Source of the DNA: Oscillospiraceae bacterium
GTDB lineage: Bacteria > Bacillota > Clostridia > Oscillospirales > Oscillospiraceae
Direction of reading: 5' to 3'
NCBI GenBank assembly: GCA_022792495.1
Contig: JAAWBD010000111.1
Location: forward strand, 62,001 to 126,000
Length of the DNA: 64,000 bases
The notes under the pieces were generated by a model. That model worked only from the letters and a program-made list of their open reading frames with translations. It was not told the origin of the DNA and did not search any database. Of the stretch, positions 53,001-62,000 are shown one piece after another. The position numbers and the translations under genes are program-made. Numbering within the stretch: position 1 is the stretch's first letter; each line of letters opens with the position of its first letter.

Positions 53001-56000
53001 CCGCCTGGTAGGCCACATCCTCCAGGCCCACCTGACTGTAGTTATTCCGACCCCAGGCATACACGCTGCCGTCCCGGCCAAGGGCCATGGCGTGCTCCTT
53101 GCCCACCGCGATCCGGACAATATTCTGCATATAATCGCCAAAGCGGACATCGGTCTTTTCATAGGCGGCCAGAACCTGCATGGGCTGGCTGGCATAGGAC
53201 ATACCGGCGTTGGGCTCGTTACCAGCCACACCGTTGCCCAGCTGGCCGTACTCGTTGGCGCCCCAGGCCCAGACGGTACCGTTGGACAGCAGGGCCACGG
53301 TAAAGTTGCCGTTGCTGCGCACCATGGGCGTGGTCTGGATGCTGGAGTCCTCCAGCCCCTTCTGGGTGGCCACTTCCTTATCGTCCACATGGCGGTACTC
53401 CAGATCGATCCGGCCCCGCTCCTGACCATCCCGGTCAGAGATGATGATCTGGCCGGCCTCATACCGCTGACGGCGATCACCGTCAAGGGCATCCTCGGGC
53501 TGGGTCACTACCCAGTGGTCGCTGGTAACAAACTGGCTGGCATTGTTTTCGGACAGGACAATGTTCTCCAGTCGTCTGGTGTTGTCAGAACGGCTCTGGA
53601 ACAGGTTCAGATAGAAGTTATCCACCTCATAGACTGCGCTGCGCTTTATGACGAAGATCTGATCCTCGCCCAGCGCCACCCGGTCGGGCAGCGGATTCTT
53701 CGCGTCAAAGAGGGTGGTCTCCTGAATGACCTCGTTCATGTCGGGCACACGGATAATGGCCCTCGCCCGGGCGCGGCGTGCCAAGGGGGCTTCCTCGGCC
53801 TCAGCCTCGGTCTCCTCCTCCAGGGTCACACCCTCCTCTGCCAGAGCGGCCACATAGGCCTCCGCCTCCAGCTCATCCAGAGTGCCGGTCATGATCTTGT
53901 CAAAGCCATAGTTGTTGAGCAGAGCAGTCAGCTCCGCGGGATCCATCTCCGCATATTCGGGCTGGAGCTGGATAATGGCGGCGTAGGCCATCTCCAGGGC
54001 CTGGTTGGCGCCCACAGCCACAGGAACCCGGCTGGCCGTACCGGGCGTGCCGGTACCCAGAATGTTGGCATAGGATGCCCCGGCATTCTCATTACCCCAG
54101 CCATAGATGCCGCCGGAGGCGATCATACCAAGCACCACAGTGCTGTTGGCGGCTATGGTGGACTTGCTCAGATCCCCTTCAGTCACACCGTCCACCGACC
54201 TGGGCACTGCAAAACCGCTCATGGTGCTCAGCTCAGTGGCATATTTCTTGCCCTCCAGGGTACCGTCGCCCATCTGACCGTTGGCATTGTTGCCCCAGGT
54301 GAAGAGGCGGCCGGCGGCGGTGACCGCCGCGGACACATTGTGTCCCGCATAGATGGACATAACAGGATCGTTGGTGCCCAGCTGCTGCCGGTCGGCCCGG
54401 AGCACCGCTGTCCAAGCGGAAGTACTGCCGGTACCGGTGCCCAACTGACCATGGTCGTTGCTGCCCATAGCCCAGACCTTACCATCCTTATCCAGGGCTA
54501 GGATATGGTTGGCACCGCCGGACAGAACCACCGCACCAGCGCCCACCACAGTGCCATTTACCGCACCCTCAGCAGTGGTGTAGTAGAGCTCATTACCCAT
54601 ATAGCCGGCATCCACCACGCCGCTGGCAAGCAGGCCGTTGTTCAGATTCCGCAGCTCACCATTTCCGTAGAGAACTGCAGAGGCGGAGGTTCCGGCAAAG
54701 ACCTTTGTGACCCCTCTGCCGCTGACTGCGTTCACCTGGGTAGCCACACGGCCATAGCCGCTGCCCCAGGCCCAGACAGTCCCATTGTTATCCACAGCCA
54801 AGGCGTGGTCATTTCCGGCGGCCACATAGATAATATTGCGCAGCACGCCGGTGTTCCGGTTATTGTCACTGCCGATAACCTGCACGGGCACGGTTTGATA
54901 GCCGTCGGGAGTGTTGATGCCCAGCTGACCATTATCGTTGCTGCCCCAAGTCCAGACAGTGCCGTCACCCCGCAGGGCCAGGGCAAAGTCATCCCCCATC
55001 ACCAGCATGGGCTGGGTGAAGGTGTAGACCTCCATGGGAGCGTTCACCAGCTCCTCAGGGTCGATCACCAGGGTGAAGTGGGCAGTAGCGCCGGTGTTGG
55101 TCTCGGTCACGGTGATCACAGTGGTGCCCACAGCGGCGTCGTACTCCGCCACCAGGGGCCGCAGCAGGAAGGACTGCTTTCCGTCGGCGTCCTTCTGCTC
55201 CACCACATCCACGATGGGATAGGACACAGTGACCGTCAGATTCAGACCGTCAGTGACAAAGTGGCTGTCCAGCCCAAACACATTGAGCAGTTCGCCGTCC
55301 GCCACCTGCAGCTTGATATCGGAGAGAAGCATCTGCTTATTGTAGGGCAGATGGTAGGCTCCATCTAGGCCGAGATTCATGGCCTCGCCCACGTCATTCT
55401 CCACCTTGGGATCCAGCTTAGTCTTACCGGTCACGGTCAGCACGCCGGTGCTGGCCCCCTGGGCCTTATGGACGATCATGGGAATGCTGACCTCGCTCTG
55501 GACGCCGTCGCCGCCGCCCAGCTGGCCCCAATCGTTGTGGCCGCTGGTCAACACATAGCCGTCGTTGCGGATCATCACCGCGTGCTCCCCACCCACAGAG
55601 ATCTGCCGCATTCCGGTCAGATACCCCTTGGGCGCGCCGGTGGGCAGACCGGTGGTCTGCTCCCGCAGCTCCGGAATGATGTAATCATCCGAATAAGCGT
55701 AGTCACCGCCATCGGGATCCCCGGTATAATTGTCATAGTAGTTTACATTGGCATAGAGCTTCGTGATCTCAGAGCCGTCGGCCAACTGGCCAAAGGAGTT
55801 CTGACCAAAGGTGTAGACCTGGCCGTCCTCCGAGTAGGCATAGGAGGCGTACTTGCCCGCTGCCACACCGATGATGTTGTGGAGGATCTCCGGCGTATGC
55901 TCCCCATCCCGGATGGTCTTTACCGCCTTGGGATAGAAGGAATTCTCCTGAGTTCCGTTGCCCAGAGAACCCCAGTAGTTATAGCCGAAGGCGTAAACCT

Positions 56001-59000
56001 CACCGTGATCGGTGCTGTTGGTGCCGCCGTTGTCCACCAGGATCAGGGTGTGGGTATAGCCGGCGGCAATATCCACCACGGTATGATCGTGGCTGAATAC
56101 CTTGATGTTGGTGCCGGCAGGCAGATCGCTGGCGCTGTAGTTCACAAGCTCCCTGGGCTGGTAGTTGGGGAAGTCAACGGGCCCAATGCCCCGTTGGCCG
56201 TAGGTGTTATCGCCCCAGGTGTAGACCTGCCCGCTGGCGGTAAGGGCCACCGAGTGCCGCCCGCCGGCGGCAATGGCCACCACCTCATCCAGAGAGTAGG
56301 GCGCCACGATATTCTCATTCTGAGCCGGAGTGGTGCCAAAGCCGAACACCGGCGTAGGCTCAAACCGGTTGCCGCCGGTAACTCCCAGCTGGCCAAAGCT
56401 GTTGTCGCCAAAGGCCCAGACCTGACCCTGATCGTCCAGCGCCAGGGTAAAGTCCTCCGCCGCCGAGATCCTGGCGATCCGGATCGGCTCGTAACGGTTG
56501 ATCTCGGTGTGTCCCGTAGTGGTATCCACCGCCGGGAAGGTCACCAAAGTGGGTGTGCTCACGCCAGTCACGCCGGTACCCAGACCGGCCTGACCAGAAT
56601 AGTTGGCGCCCCAGGCCCACAGACGGCCTGTGCTGTCCGCCGCCAGAGCATGGTTGCTGCCGGCGGTAATGGCCACGATGGTCACATTCTCTCCGCCAAA
56701 GCTCACCAGTCCGGCGATATTGCCCGCCACAGCGGTGATATCCCGGCCCAGAACTCCGTTCTCATTGGAGCCCCAGGTGTACACCTGGCCGGTAGCGGTA
56801 AGGGCCATGGTAAAGTCAGCCCCTGCCACCACCTGAGGAGCAATGGTATTCTGGGTCGCGTCGCCCAGGTTGATGGTCAGGTCAAAGACCCCCATCTCAT
56901 GATACAGGCCGTTTCCGCTGACCTGGGTCTTATCCCGCAGGATCACCTTCACGGTACCGCTGACATTCTCCTTGGCAGTGACAGCGCCGGTGTCAGGATC
57001 CACAGAAGCCAGCAGGCCCCTTTCGTCCTCAATCTCCACGCTATACCGGGCCGGATCAAAGTCGAAATAAGTCCTGGTCTTGTACCACAGCAGGTTGTAG
57101 TATCTGGGAATACCGGTGACGATCTTCTTGATGTTCAGAGTCTCCCCGGCATTCATCACAATGTGGGGCATTTCCACAGAGTGGTCAACCTGATCAATAT
57201 TCACCGGCTTTTCCACACCGTCAACACCAGTGACGGTGTACTCCACCGGCAGCAGGCCGGAGGCCATGGTGTCGCCCACCCGGATATAGATGTCGGAATC
57301 CCGTTCGGTGGTAGCCGCCATGCCGTCCTTGTTGCCCAGCTGGCCATAGTCGCCCTTACCCTTGATGAACATATCACCATTACGCAGGACGACAATGTCC
57401 TGATTCACCGAGGAGGCCGCAGCAAACACATCGCTGATCACATCCTCGGGGCCATCGGTGGTGTCCCGGGTGCTGAGATAGATCTCTCCGTTGGGCTTTA
57501 CAGTGGTGGGAGAGGAGGTCGCCACCGGCTTCCACTGATAGTACTTGCCGCTGAGGGTGATAATGTTGGCTGTTCCCGCGTAGGCGGTCACGTGATAAAT
57601 CTGGTCGGTCTCCACATTTCCGTCTTGATCCACCAGCTCCACCTTAGCAGCGGCCCGGACGTTCTTATTGTCCATCCGGCCCCAGCCCCACAACACGCCG
57701 TCCTGGTCAATGGCCAGGCTGTAGCTGCCGTCGGCGATGATATCCACAATATCGGTCAGCGGAGTGCCATCCTCTTTCATGACCTGGGCAGGCTCCTCCA
57801 CTGCCGCCAGCTTGTTGCCGCCGATTCCTACCTGGCCCTTGTCGTTGCTGCCAAAGGCCCAGACAGTACCGTCGGTTTTCAGCAACAGGGTATGGTCGGT
57901 ACCTGTGGCCACGTCCATCACATGCTCTGTCCGGATCCGGGTGGCGTACTTGTACACCTCCATCCGCGTCTTATCCCGGCCCAGCTCCACCTTATCGTTG
58001 TTGCCCCAGACATACACGGTACCGTCCCGGGTCAGCGCCACTACGTGGTTTTCCCCGGCGTCCACTCTGGTCACCCAGTTGTCATAGCCGTAACGGTAGG
58101 TGTCGGTATAGGGAAGATAGTAGGTCTTGCCCGCGGTGTTCACATCCTCCTTCACCTGGTCGTCACCCCTGGCCGTCAGGTCGGAGGTCTCGTAGGTGCC
58201 AAAGTAGTTCCCATCCTGGTTCTTGCCATACCGGTACTCAATAAAGGTCTCGTAGGATTTATCGTTCCGCTTGTCATAGCCCAGTGTCACAAAGCTTCCA
58301 TCGGTAAACGTGGGCTGAGACACCACATAGGCCATCATCGGGTTGGTGTAGCCCTCGGTCACCGTCACCTGGTTGCCGTTGCCCAGCTGGCCCACCTGGT
58401 TGGCGCCCCAGCCGTAGACCGTGCCGTCGCCCTTCAGGGCCAGCATAAAGTCGCCGCCCATAATGAGCTCCTTAATGCCCCGCAGATACCCGGTGGGATC
58501 GGTCTCATCCCGCATCTGGCTGGGTAGCAGTACATTCTCCCCCTTGACATTGGCGCTGCGCAGGATGTTGTTCACGTTTTTGCCCCAGGTCCAAACAGTA
58601 CCGTCCGCCTTCAGGGCGTAAACATAGTTGTCGTTGATAAGCACCATGGGCTTGGCGGTCTGCTTGACCACCGCGCCCTCGCCCCGCATCCCCTCGCGGC
58701 CGATGTCGCTGTAGAAGAAGTTCACCTGGAGCTGGGCCTGCCAGCCAAGCTCTGCGTCCTCCACAATGATATAGGTATCCATACCGGGCAGGATAACATC
58801 CCAGTTGGGAGTAAACCGCCCGTCGTCTGTAAAGGTGAGCAGGTTGGGATTGGCCGCCTTGATCCGCAGCTTCCGCTTCTTATCCTCCTCAGTGGTGGTG
58901 CCGCTGAAGCTGGTGGCGCTGTACAGGCCGGGATACCACACCGCGTCGGTGAGCAGGCTAAAGCTCTGGCTGCGCTCCATGACCACGCTCTCCGGCCGGA

Positions 59001-62000
59001 TCCAGAAGCTCTTGGGATCGTCCAGATACACCGTCAGCTCCCAGGGGGCGTGCAGGGAGTAATCCACAGTCACGTTCCCGCTCTCATCGGTGGTGATGGC
59101 GTCCACCTGCTGCAGGCGCAGATGCTCGCTGCGATCCTGGGCATAGTGCACCTTCACCGGAGCGGTCACATCCACCTTCCGGGTGGTGTCGGCGATGTTG
59201 GCGCCCAACTGGCCATAGCTGTTGGAGCCCCAGGCCCAGAGGGTTCCATCAGAGCGCAGGATGCTGCCCGACGCACTGGTGAAGCCCAGACTATAGGTCT
59301 GCCTGGCAAAGACGCTTTGGTCGTGGTAATAGTCAAGCCCCGTGTCCGCCATACTGCTCACACTGGTCGCCACAGAATCCACAGCCTCGGGAGTGATCTC
59401 ATTCACCGCTGTGCTGCTCGATCCCCAGATGAAGGTGGAGCCATTCTTCGTCACCACACCGCTCTGGCTTCCGCCCACGGCGGTGCTCACCAGCTTATCG
59501 CCCTCGGCCAGCTTGTCGTCCATGTTGTGGATAACAGTGGCCAGAACCTTATTGCTGGTGCTGTCGGCATTCAACTGATTATTGGAGCCATGACCCATAC
59601 CGTAGAGGGTCATGCTCTTATCGGTGACGTACTCCACGTACCCGTTCATGGCGTCGGTAGCCAGGACGGTGGGAGACTGCCGGTCGGCAGCCGCCGGCTC
59701 CGCCTTCACATCCTGGGCGGAGAGCGTCAGAATGTGGTTTCCGCTCTTGTTGGCGGACAGGTTCATCACATCCCGGAGCTGGTAGCCCTCGGTGTTGACC
59801 TCATTCTCCCGCGCCACGGCGGGGATCCGGTTGCTGACCCAGTCCTCGTCGCCCCGGCCGGCCACATTACCCCAGGTGTACACCGCGCCGCTGGCGGTGA
59901 CCGCCACGGAATAGCCGTCTCCGGCGTAGATCTTGGAGATATTCCGCAGGGTGCCCTCAGAGTAGAGCTGCTGGGCGGCGCCGTTGGTGTACAATCCGCC
60001 GTTGGCGTTATCCGCATTGTTCACCAGACCGTTGCGCTCAATGGTGTACACCGAACGCAGGGCATTGGTCGTCTTGGAATAATCCAACCCGTTCTGGCTC
60101 GGATCGTCATGGTTGCCCTTGTTGTTGGAATCGTGGGTCATGGTCTTGATATAACGATTCCCACCGATCCGGATATTGATCTGGCTGTAGGTATTATCAC
60201 CCCAGCCGACGGCAGTGCCGTCAGAGAGCAGGGCCAGGCCATGGGCCTTACCGATGGACAGATCCACGATCTTATCATAGTATTTGACCAGCAGCTTGGC
60301 CTCGGTGGGGTAGGTATACATATCCACCGGGTTGCCGCTGTGGGTTCTGGTACACCACACAGGGGGAGCGTAATCATATCCGATCACATTCCCATCCTTG
60401 TCATAGTGGGTCTTAATGATCGTGCGGTAGAAGGTGCCGCCGGACCAGTAGCCGGGGAGATACTGCCGCCGGCTCTCATAGCTGTAGGTCTCTCCGGTAG
60501 CTCCCTGGCCGTTGGAGTTCAGGCCCCAGGTGTAGATCTTTCCGTCCGCTGTCCGGGCAAAGGCAGTGGATCCACCGGCCCAGATGTCCACCACGTCCTT
60601 CAGATACCCGATACCGCCGGTTTCATCATTGTCGCCGTCGTTGGTATTGTAAGGTCTGGTCGTGTAAGAGCCGCTGGTGTGGCTCTCAGGATTGGTGTAG
60701 GGGGCCCGCACCTGGACAGGAACATACTCATAGGCCGTAGGCGTGCTTTCATGGTAGGTAAAGCCGCCCCGATCCTTCCGGATCTCCCAGTTATCCCCAT
60801 GCCACTCGTTCTCGATCTTACCATAGTCGCTGAGACACGTTCCTTCCCCGTACAAGATGGCGTAGCGGTCAGCCTCTGTCTTTTGGCTGGTACCGTCGCC
60901 CAGCTGGCCAAAGGTGTTGTCACCCCAGGCCCACACTGTGCCGTCGGCCATCAGCGCCAGGGCAAAATTGTCGCCGTAGACCACCTTGGGGGCGGTCAGC
61001 TTCCGGTTGGTGGTCTCGGTCAGATCCCGGTTCTTGGGCAGCACCTTTACCGTCAGCAGACGGACAACGCCGTAGCCGTTGGCGCTCTTATCGCCCTCCA
61101 CAGGCTCCCTGTCGTCATAGGGCTGACCGCCGATGAACCGCACCAGCACCGTCACCTCGCCAAAGGCGTTGGGCATAGGCCGCAGCTCAAACCAATCGTC
61201 AGTGTTGGTGTCCGCCCTGCCCTCATGATAGTGGACAGTCAGAATGGACTCATCCGAGGAGATCACTTCAAAATCACCCAGACTCAGGTCGGAGCTCACC
61301 ACGCTGGGCAGCTTCTCCTCCGGCGTGCCGTCCTTCCGGTTGAAACGGTACAGGAAATCGTCGGTTCCGTCCACGCCGCTGGTCTCGTACAGGTTGGTTC
61401 CCACAGTGAGATACCGCAGGAAGGTGCCCTGGCTGTCGGCGCTCAGGGTGGCTGCCTGCAGGGTATGGACGCCGCCGCAGGGGATCTCGATCACTTCCAC
61501 CTCCTGCTTGACGGTAGCCACATCGTCAAAGGTGCACCTTACATCCTCATAGGTCAGGTCGGCGTCGGTCAGAACCACCTCCACCCCATGGTTGGCGCAG
61601 CTCCCCTGGTCGTCCTCGAAGGAGCAGGTCAGCTTCACAATGACAGAGCCATCCGCCTGATGCTCCTCTACCACCTCGCTGCTGTCCTCCACCTGGTAGA
61701 TCGTACCGCAGTCAGGACACTTTACCTGGGTCAGGGCGCTACTGATATGGCTGCAGGCCACCTTGATCACCTGGTTCCCCTCGCCGTCCGTTTCCGCGCG
61801 AAGCTCCGGGCTGCCCTCGTCATACTGGGTGCCGCACCCGCCGCAAACATAGATGGGGATCTCCTTGGTTCCAGGAGTAGTATGGCTGCAGGTCAGGGTC
61901 ACTGTACCGTCCCCGTTGTCCTTCACCTCATCCCTGTCGGCGGAATAGGTGGTTCCGCAGTCCGGACAGGCGTACTGGATGGAGGCCAGGCCCGTGCTGC

